DNA of 64,000 nt from Abyssalbus ytuae (GTDB taxonomy: Bacteria; Bacteroidota; Bacteroidia; Flavobacteriales; Flavobacteriaceae): assembly GCF_022807975.1 (NCBI RefSeq), contig NZ_CP094358.1, forward strand, positions 3,038,001 through 3,102,000, read 5' to 3'. Below, piece by piece: positions 44,056 through 53,900 of the stretch. The stretch's first letter is position 1; every line of letters begins with the position of its first letter. Below the pieces are notes generated by a model, which saw only the letters and a list, made by a program, of their open reading frames with translations, searched no databases and was not told the DNA's origin. Both the position numbers and the translations under genes were made by a program.

Positions 44056-44661
44056 ATGAAACACAAAAATTTAGTCATCATATTAATCATCATAATAATG
44101 CCCGTAACAGGTTATAGCCAATTATCAATGCTCGGGCATAATGAAGTAATCAATATAGATACTCAAACTATGATAAAGTTGGGTATATTGAATGGTACAC
44201 TAAGTTCCAGGAATTCTATAAACACAGGGATGAATATCTTACTTAAAACCCTGATTATACAACAAAAGCAATTGCTGAAATCTAAATACGATAAATCTCC
44301 GCACGATCATTCCAGCAGTTTTGTAGCGGCATCAGCAGCCAGTATAGCCTTAAGTATGGGTGAGCATATACTGGCATCAGAATTTTCTAAAGGGTATTAT
44401 ATGACTAAAAATAAAAGAAAGTATATAGACCACATGACGTTAGACAAAGCTTTGCTGCCTTTTCTTCAAGTGTTGGATCATAAAAATATTACAGCTGCAA
44501 ACCGGCAGGAAATATACAGGCTACGCAGTGAAATTATCAGGCAATATTCACAAAACGATAAACAGATTAGAAATATGATGCTTTTACCGGCGGCGGCATA
44601 TGCTATTGAGAATAAAGGAGACTTATTAAAATTGATTAAAAAACTAGAGATTGCCTTATAA
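44056..44661 (+). CDS. Secreted helical protein 2 of the secretion operon
   Basis: 201 residues with a signal peptide (KNLVIILIIIIMPVTGYSQ). Mature part is helical with an Ala/Ser-rich stretch in the middle (FVAASAASIALSMGEHILASEF). No family recognised. 50 bp separate it from the previous gene. A periplasmic or pilus-tip role like VirB5 is possible but not shown. Confidence 0.7.
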   Translation: MKHKNLVIILIIIIMPVTGYSQLSMLGHNEVINIDTQTMIKLGILNGTLSSRNSINTGMNILLKTLIIQQKQLLKSKYDKSPHDHSSSFVAASAASIALSMGEHILASEFSKGYYMTKNKRKYIDHMTLDKALLPFLQVLDHKNITAANRQEIYRLRSEIIRQYSQNDKQIRNMMLLPAAAYAIENKGDLLKLIKKLEIAL

Positions 44662-44730
44662 ACCGTAAACTCCCAATAAGATAAGGTAAACCTCAGAGAT
44701 TTGTATAAATGATATAAATTTTCGGAAAGA

Positions 44731-45297
44731 ATGAAAAAAATACTGATAAAAGGCCTGATGCTATTTGGCATAACGGCTATTGCCCAACCTGTGAGCCCGA
44801 TATACACACCCGTTACCGATATGCCTTTAATGACAATGAGTTATACTACTGCAGGTTTATATGGTTCTATAAATGCAGAGGAAAACAGGCTGACAAATTC
44901 TGTAGATTCCTACGCAACTGTTTATAATAAACGAGCTATATATTATACAGGAGCTTCAGTGGTTGCTTATAAGATTGAGCAGAGCATCTTAAATAGCAGA
45001 AAGAAATTATTGGAACTAGTGGTGGATAATAAAAACCTCGACAAAATAAAATACTATTCCAAAAGGAAAAAAAACACACAATTATTAGAAGAGCTGGAAG
45101 AAAAGCTGGATATTCTTGAGAAAGAGCTTCAGGGACAGCATAAAATAGCAGTTATTTATGGAGAAAAGCTGAACCTGCTTCAAAATACCATGCGTACTCT
45201 TACTCAAATTAACAGGGAACTGGATATAGTTGATAAAAACATTAAAGAAAGTAATCATCTGAAGAAAATAATCAAAATGATTAAAAAAGAATTATAG
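44731..45297 (+). CDS. Secreted helical protein 3 of the secretion operon
   Basis: 188 residues with a signal peptide (KKILIKGLMLFGITAIAQ). A segment YTTAGLYGSINAEENRL follows, then a long coiled coil from about residue 105 (LLEELEEKLDILEKELQ) to the end. Not recognised. Same size and build as its neighbours; possibly VirB5-like. Confidence 0.7.
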   Translation: MKKILIKGLMLFGITAIAQPVSPIYTPVTDMPLMTMSYTTAGLYGSINAEENRLTNSVDSYATVYNKRAIYYTGASVVAYKIEQSILNSRKKLLELVVDNKNLDKIKYYSKRKKNTQLLEELEEKLDILEKELQGQHKIAVIYGEKLNLLQNTMRTLTQINRELDIVDKNIKESNHLKKIIKMIKKEL

Positions 45298-45330
45298 CTC
45301 TTATTTTATCACTTTAAAATAAATTGACAC

Positions 45331-45864
45331 ATGAAAATACAAGTCATCTTTTTAAAACATTTCATAGTGGTGAGTGTTTTAATACTATTTTGTTTCAAAA
45401 ATGTAAAAGCACAAATTGTAACCACAGGAGCTGTTACCGATGTTCTGGGGCAACCTATATACCAGCAAATAAATAAGGCTAATCTTAATATGACTACCAA
45501 GGCAGGTATTAATGCTGCGGCACTTGCAGAAGTAGAAACTGTTATTTCTAAGGAACTTTTATACCTCACTACATATAATCCTGAATACCTGATAAACAGA
45601 TCAAGGATTAATGATTTTATAAAAAAAGAGAGTTACGATTTTATTAAAGTTATATATCCGATTCTTGAACCCAAAGGCAATACAGAGTTTTTAAAAAATT
45701 CCTTTGTCCGTCAACGGTTTAAGATGAAATTGGAAAGAGAACATAAAAAAGCCGATAGTTACCTGGCATTAGATAATTATATGAGTGAAGGAGACAGGAT
45801 ATTGCTATTACTATCTTCTTTAGAAAAAGTTATAAAAACCTGTATGGAATATGAAGACTATTAA
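45331..45864 (+). CDS. Secreted helical protein 4 of the secretion operon
   Basis: 177 residues with a signal peptide (FIVVSVLILFCFKNVKAQ). The mature part has TTKAGINAAALAEVETVISKE and is helical. Its end overlaps the next start by 14 bp, implying coupled translation with secreted protein 5. No family recognised. Confidence 0.7.
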   Translation: MKIQVIFLKHFIVVSVLILFCFKNVKAQIVTTGAVTDVLGQPIYQQINKANLNMTTKAGINAAALAEVETVISKELLYLTTYNPEYLINRSRINDFIKKESYDFIKVIYPILEPKGNTEFLKNSFVRQRFKMKLEREHKKADSYLALDNYMSEGDRILLLLSSLEKVIKTCMEYEDY

Positions 45865-46426
45865 ACTAACACCGGTAATTGTAATAGGGTTATTTATTAC
45901 CTCATTGCAAGCTCAAACATGGTCTATTAATCATGTGGGGGCAGAAGTAGAAAAAGGAATCGCATTAGGCTATATGGGAACAGAAATAGGGCTTATAGCC
46001 GATCAAATAATTTCTTTGGAAGCGTTAAAAGCATTAGAAAAAGATTATAACGACAGGAGAAAATTAAATTCTAATTTCAAGTCCCTGCCTATGATGGTTG
46101 CAACTTTGGGAGCTATTGAGTTTTCAGAAAAGCAGGTTAACGAACTGGAAAAAAAAATCAAAACGATGAAGGGAAAAAGGCTGTATTTTAAATATGGCTT
46201 AAAAAAACTGGAATCAAACCTTAGTTTAGAAAAAAAGTATCTGAAAGAGATCAGGTCAGAGTATGCATTTTTACTTACCGCAATTCCATTAAGTGGCGGG
46301 CCTGGGTACAACTATACTGCTTTTTTAAAGGTATTAATTAGAACCCTGCAAATAAGGCGCAATGTATTGTCAATAGAATACAAGGTAAATAATTTGATTA
46401 CTAACAATAAAATTTTTAAAAGATAA
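45851..46426 (+). CDS. Secreted helical protein 5, candidate VirB5-like
   Basis: 191 residues with a signal peptide (LTPVIVIGLFITSLQAQ). The mature part is helical with a coiled coil at about 90-135. It stands directly before the VirB6-like gene (4 bp), the place of VirB5/TraI in other systems, so it is the best VirB5 candidate. Sequence alone does not prove it. Confidence 0.7.
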   Translation: MKTIKLTPVIVIGLFITSLQAQTWSINHVGAEVEKGIALGYMGTEIGLIADQIISLEALKALEKDYNDRRKLNSNFKSLPMMVATLGAIEFSEKQVNELEKKIKTMKGKRLYFKYGLKKLESNLSLEKKYLKEIRSEYAFLLTAIPLSGGPGYNYTAFLKVLIRTLQIRRNVLSIEYKVNNLITNNKIFKR

Positions 46427-46430
46427 AGCT

Positions 46431-47309
46431 ATGGAGTTTTATGATGCCCTCACCAATTTTGAATCAACTTTGGAACCAAAGATATTATCGTTTGTAACCC
46501 ATATTTTACCATCCATTAAATTGCTTGCAGGAGTAATTATGGCAGTATTTGTGGGATATCACGTAGTAAAATCATTTTTGGGAGAAAATGAAAAACTCGA
46601 TGTTTCTACATTGGTTCGCCCTTGTTTAACACTGGCTGCAATAGTTCTCTATACGCAATTGGTAGATTTATTAATAGAAAAACCGGTAGATATTGTAAAT
46701 GAAATTGTTATAGAAGGAGCAAGTTCCATAGGAGGGGGGGCACCAGGAAGCATACAAACTCAGTTTCGTGAAAATATTACCTATACGCAAGATACCGGAG
46801 GAGTAGATGGGGGAGGGATCAATGATATTATTCAGGTTCATCCTTTACTTGAGTTCATGCACCTTATCGTATTTTTTATTGCTTCAATTTCCGGAGGATA
46901 TATTCTCTTCAGGCAACTTATTGTTAAGTGTATATATTTAATGCTTGGACCTTTTGTACTTGCTTTTTCTCTCATTGTAGGAAACGAAAAAGTAATTGGA
47001 AGTTGGTTCCAGGGATTCATATCAGTTCTTTTGTGGTTGCCTTTGCTTAGTATAGTACAAACAATTATTATACTGTTGCCGGTAGAAACAACCGAGTTTT
47101 CTGATAGTGATATTATATTCTCTATGGCACTGCAGGTGGTAATGATATTTATAGTATTTAAAGTACCCCGTTATGCAAACATTTTGGTCGGACAAGGTTC
47201 GGAATTAGGTTCACAGGCAGGAAATACTATTGTCGGACAAATTAAAGGATTGCCAATGAACTACCTGAACAATAAAATGATGGGAAGGTCTTTAAAGGGA
47301 AAAAGATAA
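46431..47309 (+). CDS. traJ: VirB6-like polytopic membrane protein TraJ
   Basis: 292 residues with about six membrane helices, a Gly-rich periplasmic loop (residues about 98-130, SSIGGGAPGS) and the pattern FRQLIVKCIYLMLGPFVLAFSLIVG. It fits TraJ/VirB6 of Bacteroidota systems, which forms part of the inner-membrane channel. It is the last gene of the rightward operon; a terminator follows about 90 bp later. Confidence 0.85.
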   Translation: MEFYDALTNFESTLEPKILSFVTHILPSIKLLAGVIMAVFVGYHVVKSFLGENEKLDVSTLVRPCLTLAAIVLYTQLVDLLIEKPVDIVNEIVIEGASSIGGGAPGSIQTQFRENITYTQDTGGVDGGGINDIIQVHPLLEFMHLIVFFIASISGGYILFRQLIVKCIYLMLGPFVLAFSLIVGNEKVIGSWFQGFISVLLWLPLLSIVQTIIILLPVETTEFSDSDIIFSMALQVVMIFIVFKVPRYANILVGQGSELGSQAGNTIVGQIKGLPMNYLNNKMMGRSLKGKR

Positions 47310-47396
47310 AAAACTAAGATAAACAGTGAAAACTATTTCTGATATGATTTTTATTTAACAGTAGCAATTATGCATAAATAAAGGCTTAATTGTAAG

Positions 47397-47434
47397 CACC
47401 CCTGAGTGAAAACAGTTTTACTTTAGGGGTGTTT
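47397..47434 (+). terminator. Terminator of the rightward secretion operon
   Basis: CACCCCT (47397-47403) pairs with AGGGGTG (47425-47431), extended inside by AGT/ACT, followed by TTT. It ends the secretion operon. The rest of 47310-47634 shows no gene; the ECF sigma gene starts at 47635. Confidence 0.65.
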
Positions 47435-47634
47435 CCTCATTTCTGAAATATTCATATAAATCGATTAATTTATTTATATTAAAAATTCTAAATTTGAAAT
47501 CATTGCGATAATCTAAGTGGTCTGAAAATGGTCTATGAAGGTAATAATTTAAATCTTTTTTGGTAAAGTTTAAGCAAGGGTATTCCTAAGATTGTTAGCG
47601 TTTTAAAAGAAATTTCAATATATATAAATTTAGT

Positions 47635-48147
47635 ATGACTAATAATCTAGATGTTTGTGATGAGGAAACATTCAAACAAATATTTAAAGAAAACTTTAAA
47701 CCGTTACAAAATCTATTCTATTATAAATATGGCGATTTAGAAAAGGCAAAAGATTTAATGCAGGAAAGTTTCATAAAATTATGGAATAACTGTAAGAAAG
47801 TTACTTATGAAAAGTCAAAAGGATATCTTTTTATGTTGGCCAGAAACGCTTTTTTGAATGATGTAAAAAGACAAGACATGATTAACAGGCACCATAAAGG
47901 TATAGATAAGAACCTCCTCTATATAGAATCCCCTGATTATGTTTTGGAAGAAAAAGAATTTTTGAATAAAATTAACTCTGCAATTTCATTGCTGCCGGAT
48001 AAACAAAGAGAAGTGTTTTTGTTAAACAGGATGGACGAAAAAACTTATAAAGAGATTTCTGAAATGCTTGATATTTCTATTAAAACAGTTGAAAAGTGGA
48101 TGCATGATGCCTTGGTGGTGTTAAGAAAAAAGATAGGAAATGTGTGA
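47635..48147 (+). CDS. ECF-type RNA polymerase sigma factor
   Basis: 170 residues with sigma region 2 (FYYKYGDLEKAKDLMQESFIKLWNNCKK, about 28-55) and region 4 (LLPDKQREVFLLNRMDEKTYKEISEMLDISIKTVEKWMHDAL, about 118-160). It is of the kind that in this phylum partners with FecR anti-sigma factors to control SusCD loci. Unusually the nearest FecR gene is convergent, not downstream on the same strand. Targets are probably one or both SusCD sets to the right (inference). Confidence 0.93.
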   Translation: MTNNLDVCDEETFKQIFKENFKPLQNLFYYKYGDLEKAKDLMQESFIKLWNNCKKVTYEKSKGYLFMLARNAFLNDVKRQDMINRHHKGIDKNLLYIESPDYVLEEKEFLNKINSAISLLPDKQREVFLLNRMDEKTYKEISEMLDISIKTVEKWMHDALVVLRKKIGNV

Positions 48148-48333
48148 GTTTTAAATATTTTCGGAAATTTAAATGCCGGGATTTGCACTAACCTGTTTAC
48201 CAACCCCTAAAACAATATAAAACTATATTTTTTTTGATTTTTAAGAATAAATAAAACCATCGTTAGTTAAGGTAAACTAATTAATTAAGACGGTAGATTT
48301 TCCCTATGGAGAGAATAAAAGAGATATGAAGTA

Positions 48334-49281
48334 TTAATTATGTGTCTGTTCTTTTAAAATAATGATAGAACTATCATTCTCATCTTTTGAATATTCAATC
48401 CCCATAGGTAAAAAAACATTCTCCAGTGCCTTATTAAGATCCTTATGAGGAAACATCCCGGTATAGGACATAGATAGTTTGTCAATTATATTTTTGTCAT
48501 TGAAAGTAACGGGGAATATTGATTCTAACTGATTTATTACATGTTTTAAGGGAGTACTTTTAAAGCTACTTATTCCGGACATCCAGCCTGGTTTTTCAGA
48601 GTTGATATCAAAAATATTCTCTTTTTTATTACCCTCTGTAAAGCTTACTTTTTTTCCCGAAGTTAGTATTGCATTGTCGTTACCGGCAGAAACCTTTACT
48701 TTACCTTCAAAACAAGCTGTTTCAAAAAAGTCTTCTCTTGATAGTACATTGAATTTTGTACCTAAAACATTTATCTGGCCATTGTGGGTGGTAACTTTAA
48801 AATCGCTCCCTTTTTGGACTTCAAAAAAGGCTTCACCGTTTAAGTCCAACTTTCGGGTGAAATTAAAAAGATATTTATTGTAAGCCAGTTTTGATGACGC
48901 ATTCATGGTAACAACGGAATTATCGGGCAAAGTGACTATTTGTTGCTGTCCAATGGCAGTATTAATAGTTGTTTTTCCCATAAAAAATATAGCCAGACCT
49001 AAAATTAATATAACACAGGCAGCATAACTTAAATACTGTATAGTTTTTAAATTAATGACGGTTCCTCTTTTTTGAGAGTCGCTATTTTGAAGTTTTTGCC
49101 GGAATTCCGAATAAGCTTCATCCCAGGTTTGTTCGTCTGGGACTTTAAGTTTTGAAATTCCTTCTATAATAGATTTGTTGCTTTTATAACTTTCAGAATG
49201 TTTGAACGATCTTTCTTCTTCCAGGGTGAGTTCCCTGTTGAGCCATCTCACTAAAAGTTTATCATAATTCTCTTCCATCAA
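48334..49281 (-). CDS. FecR-family anti-sigma factor
   Basis: 315 residues: N-terminal cytoplasmic part with LVRWLNRELTLEEERSF, one membrane helix (about 82-102, LSYAACVILILGLAIFF), and the periplasmic FecR domain (TLPDNSVVTMNASSKLAY, FEVQKGSDFKVTTHNGQINVLGTKFNV) plus the C-terminal DUF4974-like domain. Such proteins hold an ECF sigma factor until the cognate SusC signals substrate binding. It lies after susD on the same strand with a 203-bp gap and its own -7 box candidate. Start may be Met1 or Met2. Confidence 0.93.
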   Translation of the reverse strand: MMEENYDKLLVRWLNRELTLEEERSFKHSESYKSNKSIIEGISKLKVPDEQTWDEAYSEFRQKLQNSDSQKRGTVINLKTIQYLSYAACVILILGLAIFFMGKTTINTAIGQQQIVTLPDNSVVTMNASSKLAYNKYLFNFTRKLDLNGEAFFEVQKGSDFKVTTHNGQINVLGTKFNVLSREDFFETACFEGKVKVSAGNDNAILTSGKKVSFTEGNKKENIFDINSEKPGWMSGISSFKSTPLKHVINQLESIFPVTFNDKNIIDKLSMSYTGMFPHKDLNKALENVFLPMGIEYSKDENDSSIIILKEQTHN

Positions 49282-49324
49282 AAATTCTAAATAATCAATA
49301 ATATATTTTATATCTGCTTATGCA

Positions 49325-49332
49325 AAAATAAA
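49325..49332 (-). promoter_or_regulatory. Candidate -7 box upstream of the minus-strand fecR
   Basis: TATTTTTG on the minus strand fits TAnnTTTG, 43 bp before the fecR start. No convincing -33 TTG at the right distance. Confidence 0.35.
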
Positions 49333-49484
49333 CATATTTTGTTGATATTAAGATATTAAAAATTCTTTAATCTAAAAGAATTTCCCGATGCAGAGAGACA
49401 AGTCGTTTGCGTTAAATTTTCGTTCTTTATGTAAAATGTTCCCCGGCCTGTTGTGAGGTTTAGTAATCTTTCATAAGATAAAAT

Positions 49485-50981
49485 TTAATTCACATCCCAC
49501 CAAAGATTGGATAACCATCCGTTTGGATACTTTTGTGAAGCAGCTTCATAATTATCCGGGTTCAGCGTAGCTTCTTCACCCGGATAAGGGAGTTTTTTCG
49601 GCATCACCCCGTTAGTATCTGTATCAGTTCGGGTCATAGCATCGAGGACAGGCAAGTCAATCCGGCGAAGGTTGGCATAGGCTTCTATTCCGTTCATAAA
49701 AAGTGTTAACCATTGTTGTATGGCAATTTCCTCTATTTCGTTGCCTGTAGTAAGTTGCTTGTTTTCGGCAAATTCTTTAGCCTGGGATTCATCAATATCA
49801 GCTCCATATGCCGACCATTGTAAAATGCTTGCTTCTATACCTTTTTGATAATAGGATTGTGCATCGCCTGTGATAAAGCCTCGTTGAACAGCCTCAGCCA
49901 ATAATAACTGAGTTTCAGCATAGGAAATATTTAAATAAGGGGCATCATTTTTATATAAATATGGTTGCAGAACACCTAAATTTTCAGATCCGCCGGGGTG
50001 GTCCCAGCGGAAGTTATTTGAAGAGACACCTTCAATTTTTCCTGTGCTGCCGGGCAAAAACCATATATTCAGACGAGGATCGTCTGCTAAATTTCTGAGT
50101 ATTATTTCGGTAGGGTGGTCTAACACAACTCCATTCCCTTTTAAAGCTTGAGATAAACCATTTCCGTTTTTTTCGGCTCCGGTAATATTGAACCCTGTAT
50201 CATCATGGTGTGTAAAACAATTATCATCATTGTTTTCAAAAAGCCCGTTAGTTATTGCCTCATTAATTTCATTAACAGCTTTAATTTCATCAATCTCGTA
50301 AATTCTCATAGCACATCTTAGTCTTAAAGAATTGGCTAGTTTTTTCCATTTGGAAATATCACCGTTGTAAAAATTGTCTCCTGTTATTTTATCTGCCTCA
50401 GGATCGTCATTTAACTGATGATAGGCTTCGTTCAATAGTACAAAGAAATCATTGTAAATTTCCTGCTGATCATCGTATTTAGGAAAGTAAACTCCTTCAT
50501 AAAATCCTAAACCGGCCTCAGAATAAGGGATGTCTCCATAGGTGTCAGTCAATCTTTGAAAAACCATTACTTTTAAAATTTTGGAGGCTGCATTCAGGTT
50601 GTTTAAAGTTTCATTATTTTTCGTTTGCTCCTGAATATCAATTAAATTTCTAATAATACCATTTCCGTAATTAGATTGCCACAGGGCAGTTTCATATTCG
50701 GCATTGTGCTTAAAAAATGCACCGTAGTTTGAAACAGCATAAGAGCCTCCGAGATGTTGTACAAATCCTTCACCATAGATCAGGTTTGTTCTCCATTGCT
50801 CAAATCTTCCCCCGGAAAGGGAAGCTTGTACAGTAGTTAACAGCAAATTCGGATTTAAAGAGGAAAAACCTTCGGAATTGGTGTTTGTTTCTCTGAAAAG
50901 ATGATCATCAATACATCCTTCCATATTAAAAATAAGAAAGGAGAAGAAAAGATATTTTATAATTTTTTTATTTAGTGCCAT
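49485..50981 (-). CDS. SusD/RagB-family outer-membrane lipoprotein
   Basis: 498 residues with a lipoprotein signal (FNMEGC, Cys23). FQRLTDTYGDIPYSEAG, KLANSLRLRCAMRIYEI and QQWLTLFMNGIEAYANLRR place it in the second SusD-like subfamily. It partners the SusC encoded 3 bp upstream. The substrate cannot be deduced; no enzyme gene accompanies this pair, so the ligand may be a small molecule or peptide. Confidence 0.93.
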   Translation of the reverse strand: MALNKKIIKYLFFSFLIFNMEGCIDDHLFRETNTNSEGFSSLNPNLLLTTVQASLSGGRFEQWRTNLIYGEGFVQHLGGSYAVSNYGAFFKHNAEYETALWQSNYGNGIIRNLIDIQEQTKNNETLNNLNAASKILKVMVFQRLTDTYGDIPYSEAGLGFYEGVYFPKYDDQQEIYNDFFVLLNEAYHQLNDDPEADKITGDNFYNGDISKWKKLANSLRLRCAMRIYEIDEIKAVNEINEAITNGLFENNDDNCFTHHDDTGFNITGAEKNGNGLSQALKGNGVVLDHPTEIILRNLADDPRLNIWFLPGSTGKIEGVSSNNFRWDHPGGSENLGVLQPYLYKNDAPYLNISYAETQLLLAEAVQRGFITGDAQSYYQKGIEASILQWSAYGADIDESQAKEFAENKQLTTGNEIEEIAIQQWLTLFMNGIEAYANLRRIDLPVLDAMTRTDTDTNGVMPKKLPYPGEEATLNPDNYEAASQKYPNGWLSNLWWDVN

Positions 50982-50984
50982 TTT

Positions 50985-53900
50985 TTAAAATGTTAGTTGA
51001 AGATTAAAACCGTACGATTTTCTGTAGGGTATTGATCCGTATTCAAAACCTTGTCCGTTTCCACTCGTATAGGTTGATTCCGGGTCAATATTAGGAATAT
51101 TCGAGTATATTGTCCATAGGTTTCTACCAATAACGGATAGTTTTAACCTGTCAATATTTAGTTTCATTTTTTTGAATATCGTGTTAGGAAAAGTATAACT
51201 TAAGTTTATTTCTCTTAATTTCACATAAGAGGCATCGTAAACAAAAGGTTCGGGGGTTGTATTTTCTCCAAAAAAGTAGTTCCAGTAATCTTCAGGATTT
51301 ACAGGTTTGGTGTTTTCCTGATAGGATAAATTGCCGTTGGCATCATAAACTTCAACTACACCTTTAGGTATTAAACCTGCTTCCGGAACAAGGGCATTTA
51401 TTTGTGAAATTGTCAGGCCTTCGTTTAGTTTTTGTTGAACCCAGTTATTGTATTCATCCCTGCCTGCAACTGTTATATCAAGTAGTCCGGAAGCTGCTGC
51501 AAAAGCATTTGTCATGGAATATACATGCCCCCCGAATTTACCATCAACACTAGCGCCCAGGTTAAAACCTTTAAACGAAAGCTCATTCGTTATTCCCATA
51601 ATCCAATCGGGGGCAACTTTACCAAGGCTTTCATAAGTTCCTGTTAGTTTGGGTAATCCGTCATCTCCCATAATTACTTGTCCGTCAGGAGATCTTAGTA
51701 ATTTTTGGCCAAAGATCTCTGAGGAGCTTTTTCCTACTTGCGCTATTATTTGTGCTCCTGCCCATCTTGCTATGGAGATTACCTGGGTATTGGTATCATC
51801 CTTAAGATGTATAACCTTGTTAGTATTTTTAGAAAAATTTAAAGAGATGTCCCAGTTTAATCCCTTTGGAGCTCTAAATATTCCGGCAGTAATCAAGGTT
51901 TCGAAACCATTATTCTCTACAATTCCTATATTTTCCCATGCACCATAATATCCCGATGCCTGTGATATACTTACAATAACCAATTGATTTTTGGTCCTGG
52001 TTTTGTAATACGACAGGTCAATGCCTAATCTGTTATTGAATAATGACAGATCAATTCCTATTTCTTTGGTATGCGATATTTCGGGTTTTAATGCTTTATT
52101 AGGGACTACCCCGTTGCCTATAGATCCCAAAGGCTGACCCAAAAGGGGTTGTGGTTTAACTATGTAATAAGGCATTGTGGCATAGGGTTCTTCAGGAGCT
52201 TTTCCTGTACCGGCCCAGGACGCTCTTATTTTGCCAAAGCTCATTATACTTGTGGGTAAATTTAATAGTTTGGAAAATATTAAACTGGCTGACACTGAAG
52301 GGTAGAAAAAGGAATAATCATTGGCCACATCAGAGTTTGTTCCTATGGCAGTAGCTAAAGTAGAATTCCAATCGTTGCGGGCCGTTACATCTAAGAATAT
52401 TAAGTTTTTATAATTACTTCGGAAATATGAAAAAAAGGACTTAACCAATATTTGCTTATTTGTTTTTTCTAATAATGTTTTTTTAGAAAAGTTGGCAAGG
52501 TTATTTATGCCCCTCTGAATCATATCAGTTGCAAAAAAACCTCCGTCTGTTCGTTGAGTTTTACGGTGACTGCTTCCTACTGCAATAGAAATTTTATAGT
52601 CACTGAATTGTTTATTGAAAGACAAGCTGCCTTCAATATTGTATTCTTTAAATGAAATGTCTTCTGTATTTAATCCCCCATTCTGCCGGCCCGGAAGATT
52701 AGTGCCTGAATTTACAAAATCCGAAACAGTATAATCAAATTTATCCATTCCCATTAAGGCTTTAACTTTCAGCCACTTTGTAATATCATAGTTTAGGCTA
52801 AAGCTTCCCAAAAATCTGTTTTTAGAAGAAATATTACTGTTTTCGGAAATTACATAATAAGGATTTAAACGAAAAGGATCCGAGCTCCATTCATAATAGT
52901 TTCCTTCGCTGTCTTCATAATTTTGTAACCAAGCTTGATTAATATTTGGAGCTAATCGTGCCAGGGAGAAACCAATATTATTAGGATCATCAGCCAGGGC
53001 AGGTCTGTTATTTACATCTTCTATTATGTATGACATTTTTCCGTCAAGGTATAATTTATCCAATTCCTGGGTTGCTCTCAAAGAAAAACTATGCCTTTTA
53101 AGGCCACTATTGGGAATAATATCTTTGCTTTGCAAATTTCCATAACTAAATCTATAGGTAATATTATCGGATCCTCCGGAGAGGCTTATGTTATTATTGT
53201 AGGTTACCCCTGTATTGAAAAAGTTTTGAATGTTATTCTCAACATTTTCGTAAGGTTTAAAAGATCCGTCAAAAATACGTATTTGCTCATCTACGGTTCC
53301 AAATTTAGGCCCCCATGCATTAGTGGTACTGGCTTGTATAGTATTTATCTCATCGGGGTTAGGTAGTAATCCTCTCGAACCGGAGCCATAGCTTGTTTGA
53401 TAATCTTCATATTTCGCATTGGCAGTATCAAAGGTTACTGTTAAATTATAATCTACTTTAAATGATTTTTTTTCACCTTTTTTAGTGGTAATAACTATAA
53501 CACCATTAGCTCCCCGTTCACCATATAAAGCAGATGCTGCACCCCCTTTTAATACCGATATATTTTCAATATCATCTGTATTTAAACTGGAAAGACCATC
53601 ACCATTATCTATTCCGGCAGTATATTTATCAGATTTATTATCGGTTATTTTGCCTATTCCCGTATTCCCTAAATAAACTCCGTCTACTATAAATAAAGGC
53701 TGGTTGTCTCCATTAATAGAATTGTTCCCCCTTATTGTTATTCTGGAACTTCCACCAATTCCGGCAGCAGCTTGGGAAATGTTTACACCTGAAATTTTTC
53801 CATATAGTGCCTGGGCAATACTCACTGTAGGATTGTCAGATAAATCATCTCCTTTGACTTCTTGAAAAGCATACCCCAATTCTTTTCGTTTCCTTTTTAT

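Noticed and set aside
22697-47309. Complete integrative conjugative element
   Set aside because: No integrase, relaxase, att repeats or tRNA target could be found in the window; only the secretion apparatus is present.
47635-48147. ECF sigma factor as the regulator of the secretion regulon
   Set aside because: It is separated from the secretion operon by a terminator, has no copy of the shared element, and is of the type that pairs with FecR and SusCD; a link is possible but unsupported.
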